Assembly (NCBI GenBank): GCA_007922225.1
Contig: ML679970.1
Location: 38,733,460-38,797,459, forward strand
DNA: 64,000 nucleotides
Source of the DNA: Emydura subglobosa
Taxonomy: Eukaryota > Chordata > Testudines > Chelidae
Direction of reading: 5' to 3'
Under the pieces are notes generated by a model. The model was not told the origin of the DNA and did no database searches. It worked only from the letters and a program-made list of their open reading frames with translations. Positions 39,701-51,700 of the stretch are shown piece after piece (within the stretch, counting starts at the first letter, position 1; each line of letters opens with the position of its first letter). Made by a program: the position numbers and the translations under genes.

Positions 39701-42700
39701 CAGAGTGGAAGTTGCAGCATAGGATCCATAGTGAGGTGATTTGTGATCCTTGACCAAAAGGTCAAAATTGCTGCTTGGTCACTGGCTGGGAAGTAACAGT
39801 AAATGACAGATTAATCTTGTGGAACCTGGACCTCTTTTTATGTGGTTCAGTCAATCTTCGGGAAGTGAAATATTGGACTGGGTAAGATCATTAAATATCC
39901 TCTTTGTAATAAAGTGTAAAGGCCTAGGAATTACAGTATCACTTTAGAGTCCTTGGGAGTGTGGAGACACTCCATGATATCACTGAAGAGTTTGGGACTT
40001 TCACAGGGGAGATCCTCCAACATCTTCTGTACTTCTTTAGGGAGACCAGACAACTGCAGCCATGAAGCATCGAGAGAGACCTGCAAAGAAGCTTTGGTAT
40101 CATCTGGGCTTTGGAGATGATGGTTTGAAACTGGTTCTTCAGATCCTATGGCAAGTGATCAATAAAATGAGAGAACTTGCTATAATTTGTATAGTCATAT
40201 TTTGATAACAAGGCATAATAGTTGTCAATCCTGAATTGTAGTGCAGCCAAAGAGTAATTCTTGCAGCCAAGAAGGTCCAGGCGCTTAACATCCTTGTTAT
40301 GTAGAATTTGATCCGGACAGATGTTCCCTGTTTCTCTCATTAACCACGTTGATCAGCAGAGAGTTTGGGGAGAGGTGGGATAAAAAGGTACTCCGAGCCA
40401 CCGGCCAGCACATAGTACTTTTTGCCAGCACTCCTGCACATAGGCAGGATGGTAACCAGGGTCTACCATATAGTATGAGCTGGTGACAGGAGGGCATCAT
40501 TAATAGGAACGGTTATCTTTCCTTGAGGATAGGTATGCAAGATATCCAGGGAAAGCTAGGATTCCTGTATTCCCTCTAGGGGAATCTGTAAACTCTCAGT
40601 CACCATCTTCATTTGTTCTTGAAAGACTTTGAAATCCACTGTGTAGGATGGGGGAAAGGGACATAACTGCCACCTCTGGAGGAAGAGGATTTATTGGAAG
40701 GTGATGCCTCCTCTTCTGCCCTTAGCTCTTGCTCTTCCAAAGGGTCTTCCTGGAGAAGAGTGTCCTAGTGCCTGCTTGTCTTGACAGGTCCTTTTCTGTG
40801 AGGGCACTCCATAAAATTAGTCAGCATAAGGATTCCAATGGTTTCACAAAGCATAAGGAAAGGGGAAGGTGCATAAGGAAAGTGGAAGGGACTCTAAGGG
40901 CGCTCCTGCCAAACTTAGCAGGTTGGAAGTCAGCTAGTTCCAGGGGTCTTTTCCTTACAGTACACTGCTGGGAATGAAGGATGGAATGGAAATGTGATGG
41001 AATCCTGGACAGAAATGTCCGAGTCAAAGATGGTGTTGTCCCCTGTATCTAATGGAGGATCTAGGATTGTTGGTACTGATGGTTATTTCAGTACTGGTGG
41101 CTGTGTTGATACTGGCATCTGAGTTAGGACCAGGGGGTGACTTTTAGTGTGGAGGTGCAGACGAAAACAGGGTTACTTACCAGAAACTGTAGATGTGTTG
41201 CTCATATCCATTCCAATATAGGTGAGTGCGCGCCCCGTGCACTGGTTCCCGGAACTTTTTTCCCCTTAGCAAGCCCCGTAGGGTCGGCTAAGGCGCCCCC
41301 TAGAGTACCGTGCTCATGCCGCAGTACATAGGGCACTGCCGACCCTGCGGGCCCTCAGTTCCTTCTTTCTGCTGACTCCAACAGTGGGGACGGAGTATGG
41401 CCCTGCCAAATCCTGCATCCTCTCTCGCCTGCTGCACGATGGTGTAGTGGGACGTGAAGGTGTGGACCGATGATCAGGTAGCTGCTTTGCAGATGTCGTG
41501 CAGGGGTACTCGTTCCGCCGACGAGGCCTGGGCTCTGATTGAGTGCGCTGAAACAGCTCCTGGAAGCGGCACCTTCGCCCGCTCGTAGCAGGTTCTGATG
41601 CAGGCGGTGATCCAGGTGGAGATGCGTTGGGTGGAGACAGGTGAGCCCTTCATCCGGTCCGCCACCGCCACGAACAGCTGCGTCGACTTCCGGAACGGCT
41701 GCATTCGCTCGATATAGTAGGCGAGGGCTCATCTCACGTCCAGCGAGTGCTATCTCCGCTCCTCCTCCAACCCGTGCGGTTTTGGAAAGAACACGTGGAG
41801 GAAGATATCCTGCTTATAATGAAACCGGGACACCACCTTAGGCAGGAAGGCTGGGTGGGGTCTCAATCGCACCTTGCCCTTATAAAAGACAGTATAGGGG
41901 GGCTCCGAGGTCAAAGCCCTTATCTTGGAGACCCTTCTAGCTGATGTGATGGCCACCAGGAAGGCTACCTTCCACGAGAGGACGAGCAGCTGACATGTAG
42001 CCATGGGCTCGAAGGAGGGTCCTGTCAGCATGGCGAGGACCAGGTTCAGGTCCCAGGGAGGCACCGGGTCACGGACCTGCGGGTATATCCTCTCCACCCC
42101 TTTAAGGAACCTGACAGACATGGAAGGGAGGTCATTATTCTCACACCCTATCGGCTGGTGGAAGGCCAAGATGGCCACCAAGTGCACCTTCAGGGAGGCC
42201 AGTGCTAGGCCCTGGAGCTTCAAATGGAGCAGGTACTCCAATTTCGCCTGTATGGGCGAGCAGCTCGGTGGGATACCCCGGGACTCCGCCCAACAGGTAA
42301 AGTGCTTCCACTTGACCCGGTACACCACCTGAGTGGAAGGTTTTCTGCTGCCCAGCAGAATTTGTTGGACCTGCGCCGAGCAGGCTCTCTCTCCCTCCAT
42401 CAGCCACAGAGTCTCCATGCTGTCAGGTGGAGGAAGTCCAGGTCCGGGTGCAGCAGGCGACCCTGGTCCTGGGAGAGCAGGTCGTAGCACCTCGGGAGTG
42501 GCAGCAGTGGGGCGATGGACATATCCAGCAGCACGCTGAACCAGTGCTGTCTCGGCCAGGCTGGGGCAATCAGTATGATGTCTGCTTTGTCCCTCTTGAT
42601 CTTCAAGAGGACTTTGGGCAGTAGCGGGATGGGGGGGAAACGCATACATGAGGGTCCCCGTCCAGTCTAAAAGGAACATGTCGGAAATGGAGCCTGGCTC

Positions 42701-45700
42701 GCGACCCCGGAGCGAGCAGAACCTCGGGCACTTCCTGTTCCAGGACGATGTGAACAGGTCCAGTTGGGGAACACCCTACTCGCGGAAGATACAACTTATC
42801 ACCTCCATGTGTAGTGACCAGTTGTGTCGGGGTAGAAACGATCTGCTGAGGTGGTCTGCCTCGTCGTTCCTGACCCCCGGGAGGTGAGAGGCAGATATGT
42901 GGAAGTTGTGCCTCACCGCAAAGTCCCAAAGTCGGATGGCCTCCTGGCAAAGGGCCGGGGCGCGTGTCCCCCCCCCGCCCCCCGCCTGTTCATATAAAAC
43001 ATGGCTGCTGTGTTGTCCGTGAGGACTTGCACCATCCTGCCCCTCAGGAATCTGAGGAACACCTTGCAGGCCAGCCAGACTACCCTGTGCTCCCGGACAT
43101 TGATATGGAGACTCTTCTCCTCCTCCGACCAGAGCCTCTGGGTGCTCAGGTCGGAGCTGATGTGGGCTCCCCAACCCATATCCGAAGCGTCCATGATCAG
43201 GGTAACTGATGGTGCCAAGTCTCTGAAGGGGACTCCCTTCAATACCTCCCCTGGGTCCCTCCACCAGACCAGGGAGGTCAGAACCTGCGTGGGAACTGTG
43301 ACTACTCTGTTCAGGGAGTGCCTGGCTGGTGCATACACCGAGGCTAACCACGCCTGGAGAGGCCTGAGCTTGAGGAGAGCCAGCCTCACCACGTATGTAC
43401 AGGCCGCCATGTGTCCCAACAGCTGAAGGCAGTGCCTGGCTGTCGTCATGGGGGACCTGTGGAGATAGTCGATTATGGCAGCCATCGCCTCGAAGCAAGG
43501 CTGTGGGAGGAAGGCTCTGGCCTGGATGGCGTCCAGGGTGGCCCCAATAAAGTCTATGCGCTGCACCGGGGTGAGAATGGACTTCTGCTCGTTGATGAAC
43601 AGCCCCAGTTTGGTACATGTTGCGCAGGTGAGTCCCAGGCTGTTCCTCACATGGGTCCTGAATTTGCCCTGGATCAGCCAGTCATCCAGGTAGGGGAAGA
43701 TCTGGACCCCTCTGCGGCGCAGATAAGCCGCCACCACCGCCATACACTTCGTGAACACCCTGGGGGCGGACGAGAGGCCAAAGGGTAGGGTCAAAAACTG
43801 GTCGTGGGAGCCAGCTACCACAAACCGGAGAAATCTTCTGTGACTGGAAAGGATAGTAATATGAAAATAAGCATCCTTCAAATCAAGGGCAGCGTACCAG
43901 TCCCCTGGATCCAGAGCAGGAATGATGGAGGCTAGGGAAACTATACGGAACCTGAAGCGCCTGATGAATTTGTTCAGACAACGGAGGTCTAAATTGGGCC
44001 TCAGGCCCCCCTTCGCCTTGGGAATGAGGAAATATCGTGAGTAGAACCCCTTTCCTGTGGGGGAACCTCTTCCACAGCCCCTAGAAGGATGAGCGAGTTC
44101 ACCTCCTGTATGAGGAGTTGCTCGTGAGAGGGGTCCCTGAAGAGGGATGGGGTAGGTGGAGAGTCTGGGGGAAAGGCCGTGACTACACCGAGGACCCAGC
44201 GATCTGAGGTGATGTCCTGCCACTCAGTGTAGTACGGCCTCAGTCTGTGGGTGAACAGCAGGGTTGGAGCCAACGGGACGGTAAGAGTGCCACCCTCGGG
44301 CGCACCATCAAAATTGGCACTTATTGTTGCGCCCCTTGGACAGGCCTTGTTCGGAGCCCGTCGAGGACCCTTGTCAGTCATGCCGGTTAGGTTGCCTATA
44401 CTGATCCCGACCCCTCCTGGGTTGAGCGGGTCTGGGAGGTGGTCTGGGGCAGGCTGTGGCTGGAGTTGGGCTTGCGGCCGAGACTGACGCCTCGAGGCCT
44501 GAGGGTTGTAAAGCCCTAGGGATTTCAGTGTGGCCCTGGAATCTTTCAGGGCATGCAGTTTGTCATTGGTCCTTTCAGAGAAGAGGCCAGCACCATCAAA
44601 AGGCAAGTCCTGGATGGACTGCTGGACCTCTTGAGACAGTCCCGATGACAAGAGCCAGGAACACCGCTGCATCACAATGGCCGAAGCCATGGCTCTGCTG
44701 GCAGTGTCTGCCGCATCGCTGGCCACTTGTAAGGCTGCCCCTGCCACTGCAGTGCTTTCTTCCATAACCTGGTCCTGTGGCAATCCCTGCACGAACCTCT
44801 GCAAGGAGGACCAGAGGTTCAGGTTGTATCTGCCAAGGACAGCCTGATGATTGGTGATCCTCAGCTGCAGGGCCCCCACAGAATAGACCTTGCGGCAGAA
44901 AAGGTCCAATTTTTTGTAATCCTTATTCTTGGGGGTATTGCCCTGGGCCCCTGCCTCTCTCGTTGGTTGGCGGCATCAACAACGACAGTTGCCGGAGCGG
45001 GGTGAGTGTACAAATACTCGAACCCCTCCATGGGAACATAGTACTTCTTTTCGGTGCCCTTGGACGTAGGGGCAACCGATGCAGGGGTTTGCCAGAGGGC
45101 CTTAGCCAGCTTCAAGACCCTCTCATGTACTGGCAGGACGACTCTGGAGGGCCCTGCTGACCCCGACACACCAAAGAGGGGGTTCTCCTCCTCAGACAGC
45201 TCCTTGAGCTCAAGGTTCAAATTACTAGCCATCCTTTTAAGCACTTCCTGGTATGCCTTAAAGTCAGGAACTGGCGCCCTACAGTCCCTTGCGGCTGCAT
45301 CGTCAGGGGAGGACGAGGAGGATTGTGGGAGGGGCCCCGTGGAGGGACCCTCCCCAGGGTCCGATTCCTCCTCTGAGGAATGGCCCTGTCTGACTGGCTC
45401 GGGGGGGGGGGGAGGGCGCGGCGGCTGCTGCCGCCAAGGTCCATGTAGCCACGCCGGTGCCGGCATCGGTGCTGACTGGGATGCCTCCTGATGGTGGGCA
45501 CGGGACCCTGAGCTGCTGGATTGCTTGTATCTACGGCCTTTGCCCACCTTGGTTGACTACCAACCCTGAGACGATGAGGAGGAGGAGGATCTTCGCTGCC
45601 GACAGGTGCGGTGCCGGTGGGGGACAGGGGGGTGAGCAGCTGGAGGTGCTAGAAGATGACTGCCGCCTCCATGCAGAGGTCTTGTGATGACGCTTCCCCC

Positions 45701-48700
45701 TCAGGGACTGGGAGTGGTGCCGGTGGTGTCGTCTCGGTGCCAGCTCCGACTCCAAAGACTGTGATCGCTGGTGCGGTGCCATTCCCGCCGTCGGTGCCGA
45801 GTCCTTCGGCACCGGGATCCTCACCGGACTACTGTCCGGGGATCAGGACTGGTGCCGTTATGTCTGTTCCAGTGCCGGACTCCCCGCCGGTGCTGGGGAT
45901 CTGGACCGGTGCCGAGCGAGTTGGGACTCAGGCATCGGGATCCGCACCAGACTGCGTGCCGTGGAACTGGACTGGTGCCGAGCGTGTTCAGTCTCTTCGG
46001 GTGCTGGGATCCGTGCCGGGCTGCGTGCTGGGGATCTGGACCGGTGCTGAGCTGGACTCGGTGCTGGGGTGCTAGAACTGGAACTAGAACCCCTGCGCGA
46101 GGCAGAACTGAATCGGCGTCGCCTCGTGCTTGAACCTCTCGACTGCCCTCGGTGCCGCGATGTCGAGGAGCTCAACGACTCGGTGTTGGAGCTGGGAGGG
46201 GAGCCAACACTCTCTACCCTCCGTGACCGTCTAGGGGGAGACTTTGACTCATGTCTCTGCCACCCACCGGGGCCACCCAGCACGGGTTTATCCCGAGATG
46301 CCAGCCCCTCCGGCATCGACGGCCCTTGCAGGTGTGTTCCCCCACCCCTCAGTAGTCGGGGGAGGTTCCCTGCGAGGAGATGCAGGTGCCAGAGTAATCC
46401 CCATGGCACGCAGCTGGTGCATCTCCTGACTCCACCCAGTCGCATTGTGTCCTGCCGCTTCTTCCTTTTCGGCACCAAGTGGGTCGACATCGGTGCCGAT
46501 GGAGCGCTCCGCACCGAGGAGATGCTTGGTGCCACAGGGGAACGCGCTGGTTCAGAGTCTGGCCGAAGCTCAAACTCCATAAGTATGGCCTTTAAACGTG
46601 CGTCCCTCTCCTTTTGGGTGTGTGGCTTGAAGGCCTTACAAATTTTGCATCTGTCTTTTCTATGCTGCTCTCCAAGGCAGCGGAGGCAGCGGTCGTGAGG
46701 GTCACTCACGGGGAAAGCCTTGCCGCAAGCTGCGCAGGCTTTGAAGCCAGTTGAGCCAGGCATGGCCCAATCTTAAGCCCCTGAGGGCTATCATCTATCT
46801 ATCTAACTAAACATTTAATGCTAACAACTATGCTACTTAACAACTAATTAACAGTCACTTATCTAAACAGAATGCTATACGAAGGGGATGCTACTTGCTA
46901 GTTAGCAAGAGGCAGATGTTCCAGGATTCGTCTCAGGCAGAAAGAAGGAACTGAGGGCCCGCAGGGTCGACGGTGCCCTATGTACCGCGGTATGAGTGCG
47001 GTACTCCAGGGGGCACCTAAGCCGACCCTACGGGGCTTGCTAAGGGGAAAAAAGTTCTGGGAACCAGTGCATGGGGTGCGCACTCACCTATATTGGAATG
47101 GATATGAGCAATCACTCGAAATAGAACTGAACAGTATGTTAGTGCTGGGGGGGTACATTGGTTCTGGTAGGAAATCCCTGTGTACCTCTCAGTACAGGGA
47201 ATTCAGGCTGTTCTGTGACTCCAAGATCCTCATGATAGAGGAAACTGTTTGGTACCAGCACGTCTGGACACTGCTTCTCAGATTGAGGTGAATTGAATGG
47301 TACTGGAGGCAGTATGGGTAAGCGGTCCATATGCTCTCATGCATATAGCCTGAAGAGGGTGCCTGGATTAGTGTCAGTTTCTTCAAGTCCTTCTGTTTGG
47401 ATACCAACAATTGTGCCAAACAGCGCTGTTTGTCATGAGACTTCTCAATCAGAGTGCTGGTAGTTTTGTTCATTAGTTCCTGCATCTCGATAGCAGAGGA
47501 GATAGAAACCTAACTGTGCCCATACTGCCTCCTTAATCCCTGGCCTTTGGGGTGACTTTGCTCTTCTTTTAGGCTCCATATCTGGGGATTTTTGATGTCT
47601 GTTCCTTTCAGAGGGCTCTGAAGTCTCTGAAGCTACCCTTTCTCATCTCATCAGAGCCAAGTCATCACTGGAATGTTCTGAGAGGCTGATGCCAATATAT
47701 GCTGGGGAAGATGGACCCTGAGGAGAGGGTAGGTCTCAAGGACTGCTCCATAAAGAGTAACTTCAGTCTGTCCTCCCTGAGCTTCCTGGATCTGCTCCCG
47801 TAGCCAGAGCAAACCCTACACTTTGATAGGATGAGAGTCTCTCTGAGGCAGCCAGAATGCCTGTTGCTGAGGGGAAGAAGCCATGATAGTTCTGGCAGGG
47901 TTTAAAATCTGGGTTTTTGAGGCATAGCCCAAGAAGGGAGGCTGCAGACAAAGAAGGTACAAGGGCAGAGGCCTTTGCTGTGAAAAACAAGATGGGGAAA
48001 CCCCAAACACACATACCAACAAACAACAACAACAAGGTAAAGAAAATAATAAAATAAAATATTAAAGAAAAGAAAAATGGTCAACTAGATAGCCTACGCT
48101 AGAAGACACCACAACGTTCCCTCTCTAGCCACAGATGGTTGCAAAGGAACTGGAACTGCAGAGGGTCTGCTCCTTGCTAATATATCCTCAGTCCAGAGCA
48201 TGAGGATGTGTAAGGAGCAGGCACTGACGTGCAAACACTGCTGATGAAAAATCTCTGATCAAAAGTGCATGGCTGTGCACACTCAAAGTGGAGCACCTTG
48301 GGGACAATAACTCGAAGAAGCAGCTGTAGTTAGCAGATATAAGGTGGGTTTACTGAGTGTTTCTGGATTTTCTGGTGTTTAGGATTTTTAAACTACAGTG
48401 TTTTACAGTGTTCTCAGCTTTCATACATTTACTTTCCTAAACTTGTCTAAATTTATCTTTTAAATGTATTAAATAAGTGCAACATTCTAATGCTGTTATA
48501 GATTAATGGCTAAAGTTATCTCAATCTTTAACTTTTTTGTTGAGGAACAAAGCAGAAACATAACTTTTCCTTATCTTCACATTGAAAATATATATACAAA
48601 AAACCCCAAACCTATTAAAAATACCAGGTACATAACATTTCAGATAACAGTCATACTTGTCTGGGCTTTAAACATTGACAGCAGAGAGTCAGTCACAGGA

Positions 48701-51700
48701 AGGCCTCTTCTGGTTTGCTACCTCAAAGACTGTTACCATAAAAATAATTTTTCCATCAGTAATAGTGACCATTAGTTGATTCAGTACCTTAACAATTTCC
48801 TCGCCATTGACATGCCTCAGTCTTCCTAGGATATCCATTACACGGTCTGGGTAAGCCTTCCATTTTAAGAGGGCAAGCAAGTCCACTGCAAAATAACACA
48901 AGAAAGGAATACACACTCTGATATACTGTAAAGCACAAGGACATTAAGAATATCTTGTACAGGCAGTACATTAACATGGCTGAAATTCAGATTCAGTATG
49001 ATAACTATAAAGGGCCAGACTGGCCACTACAAGAAATAAATGTTTCAGTTGCCACTGAACATTTGGATCTTGTCTATGGTCTCACTCCTGCTTTTCACAC
49101 AATATGATGAAAGATTGAAACATGTTATAAGATTAAGTAAAGCTTCTAAAATACTAACAACAGTTCAAGAATCCTTCCCATAAAGAAAAAAAAATCAAGC
49201 TTGTGGGTTCGAAACACACTCAGAACTAGCTAGAATTTATGAACAAGAAAGGTAGGAAAAAATCCACCTCCAAGATGTGATAGAGTTTTAAGAGGCAATA
49301 CTTGTTCCATGTATCACTCCTCACAACAAAGAGAAAACCCCAGAGACATATCCTACACCACTGCCAAAGAAACAAATGCTGTTTAAAAAGTAAAGGTTGT
49401 ATCTCTCCCCATTTTGTCTTCATGTTGCATTGTGGGCAGTCACATTTCACCTTTTGGTGCCTCTGAGGACTTGCAGTAAGCAACACGAAGCCTGGATCAC
49501 AGAAACCTTCAATACAAAGCCCAAAAGAGCTAATTTAGAACTGAGTAAACATGCTAACTTTGAATTTATTACTCTCGGGGGTTTAATCAGAATTAATGTT
49601 TTATGCTAGCTTTTGTGCCTCCATCTACAGAAATATACATTCTCTCTCTGTTAGAAGTTAATATCCTCATTTCCTTAAAAACTCATCTCTACTCATTCCA
49701 GTAGCAATGGAGCTTAGTAAATATAAGGACAGCTAACATTAAACCATAGTAAAAGGAACACTCTAGTGAAAAAACAGAACATATTTCAATGGCCTTGTTT
49801 TCAGAAGGGATAGTTTTGGTACCGTTCTGAGTGAGTTTGGTGGAGGAGAGCTGGGTGGAGATTGAGAAGGTCTCTTTGGTGCTACGCTGGAAAATGAGGC
49901 TAGAAGGGATGTTAGGGCAGCCATTGTAGTCCTCTTTGCAGCAGGGCAGCCCCAGATACAGTGCATGATTATTAAATGTGCTGTTCTCATCACACTGCAG
50001 ATAAAGAAAGGAAACTAAATTTTACCAGTTGATTTACTTTATTCCACACATTCATGCCTTGATAGCAATTGACTAACAATACTCTGAATTATTATTTGTA
50101 TGATCATAGCACTTAAGAGCCCTAGTCCTGGATCAGGATCCCATTGTATGATCCTCTAAGTGCACAGAAAATCTATACACAGTAACCTGCATTTGCTACC
50201 CTCAAGTACAGTACATTAAGTTACCTCTGCTAAAGAAAATGTGGTCTTCCACCTACAGATCCCTTCAAAAATGTTAAGGACCTTTCAGACATATGTAGTA
50301 TCTCTGTTTGAGAGCTATATCTATACACGGAAGGAAAAAACTAGGGTAACCTGGTAAGGACAAAATTACTCTACTAGAGTATTGCTGAGCAGGAGTATGG
50401 TGTCTCACATTACGAAGGTCAAGTCCATAACAACATGATTTCAGAGCATAAAAGCTCAAAGTAATGACATACCCTTTTTAGCATTCTTGGGCAGTTATGA
50501 ACACCAGTGAGACTGAATTTAAAACAGAGAGGAGCAACAAAACTCATTATAATTTGAGGGGGAAAAGTTAGTTGTACCTTGAAAATGAAACCTATCTGTA
50601 CCAAGTCCTACAATTTGGGATCTATTCTAAACAGGCTGAGAAACCTATAGATCTTTTTTCATACCCTTGTAATGAAAAATAGTATTATGAGAAATGCAAT
50701 GACATTTACTCATATGTATCTACAATGAAGTAGGGATAAATAGGTGGAATGTCTGCAGTGCAGCGTTAGAAGAGTTGTGAGCTAGGGTACCTTATAAACA
50801 TAAAGCTCATGGACATCATCTGACAGGGTAGTGCCATCATCTCTCATCAGAGGAGTGAATGCAAAGCCAAAAAGCTTTTTTTCTCCTTTGTCTTTAGCTG
50901 CAGCAAGAAACAAAGAACATAGAGAAACATTTCTGCATATATTGCAAGTGTGTATGTGTATAATTTTTTCCTCACTCTTTATACTATATACACTCACTCC
51001 TTAACCTCTATTTCTACCAAACAAGACAGGAAGCCACTTAGGGATTCATAGTGTATATATATATATACAAACACTGTACTATGTCTCAGTTTATGCTATT
51101 GCCTACAAAACTAGCCTCCACAAATGTAAATTGGACAAACCTTTATCAAAATTGAGCTGACCAGAGTAAACTGTACGCACAACTTGTAAAGACAATATGT
51201 CAAAGGAGAACAAGAAAGAAAACAACATGGGAGTATACCTAGATTCAGTCCTGAACTGCATGTTCTAAACCCTTTTTTTCTGTTCTCTAACAACTCTTGA
51301 TAGCACCAGGATCGTTAACATTGTACTTATGTTGCACTTTTCCCTCTTCCAGTGACATAACATTCTCTAATCCTCTCCTCATAACAGAAAGAAATCTACA
51401 TATTAAAATTTATTTTGGACATAGTTTTATACTCACTGGAGCAATGCCTGAACTCGAAGCGGAGGTGAGACCCACGAAACCTGTCTATGGGAATGGGTAG
51501 CTTGATGATTTCTCCCCAACGAGGGCTGTTACTGTGGTAGAGGACAAAAGAGTGGTATGCACTTCTGTTTGGCTCTCCTGAGCCTAAACTGATACAGTCC
51601 TGGAACAAAACACAAAAGAATACAAGTTAAGAATAAAAGACATCACACTGCTCACAAGTCATTTTATTACACTGTAAGAGCCTCATGCTGAGGTTACTGA

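Larger units (their letters stand above)
41171..47135 (-). mobile_element. younger, nearly full-length DIRS-type (tyrosine recombinase) retrotransposon
   Basis: About 6 kb with inverted terminal repeats (41198-41376 and 46937-47111 strong, outer 25-30 bp weaker). The minus strand carries, in order: gag with a Cys/His cluster and an RS-rich stretch, RT-RNase H, a methyltransferase-like block, and a tyrosine recombinase. This is the DIRS-1 type layout, without integrase. Coding is damaged by frameshifts (about 44945, 44050 and 42965) and at least one stop in the recombinase. It lies in the 10.1-kb DOCK3 intron, in gene-sense orientation, inside an older element of the same type. Outer limits are uncertain by about 20 bp. 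Confidence 0.9.

Noticed and set aside
42224..43788. Several plus-strand frames of 80-140 codons
   Set aside because: They lie opposite the DIRS RT, MT and recombinase regions and have no motifs of their own.
46069..46698. 209-codon plus-strand open frame
   Set aside because: It is the antisense shadow of the DIRS gag. It is long only because the gag is GC-rich and repetitive.
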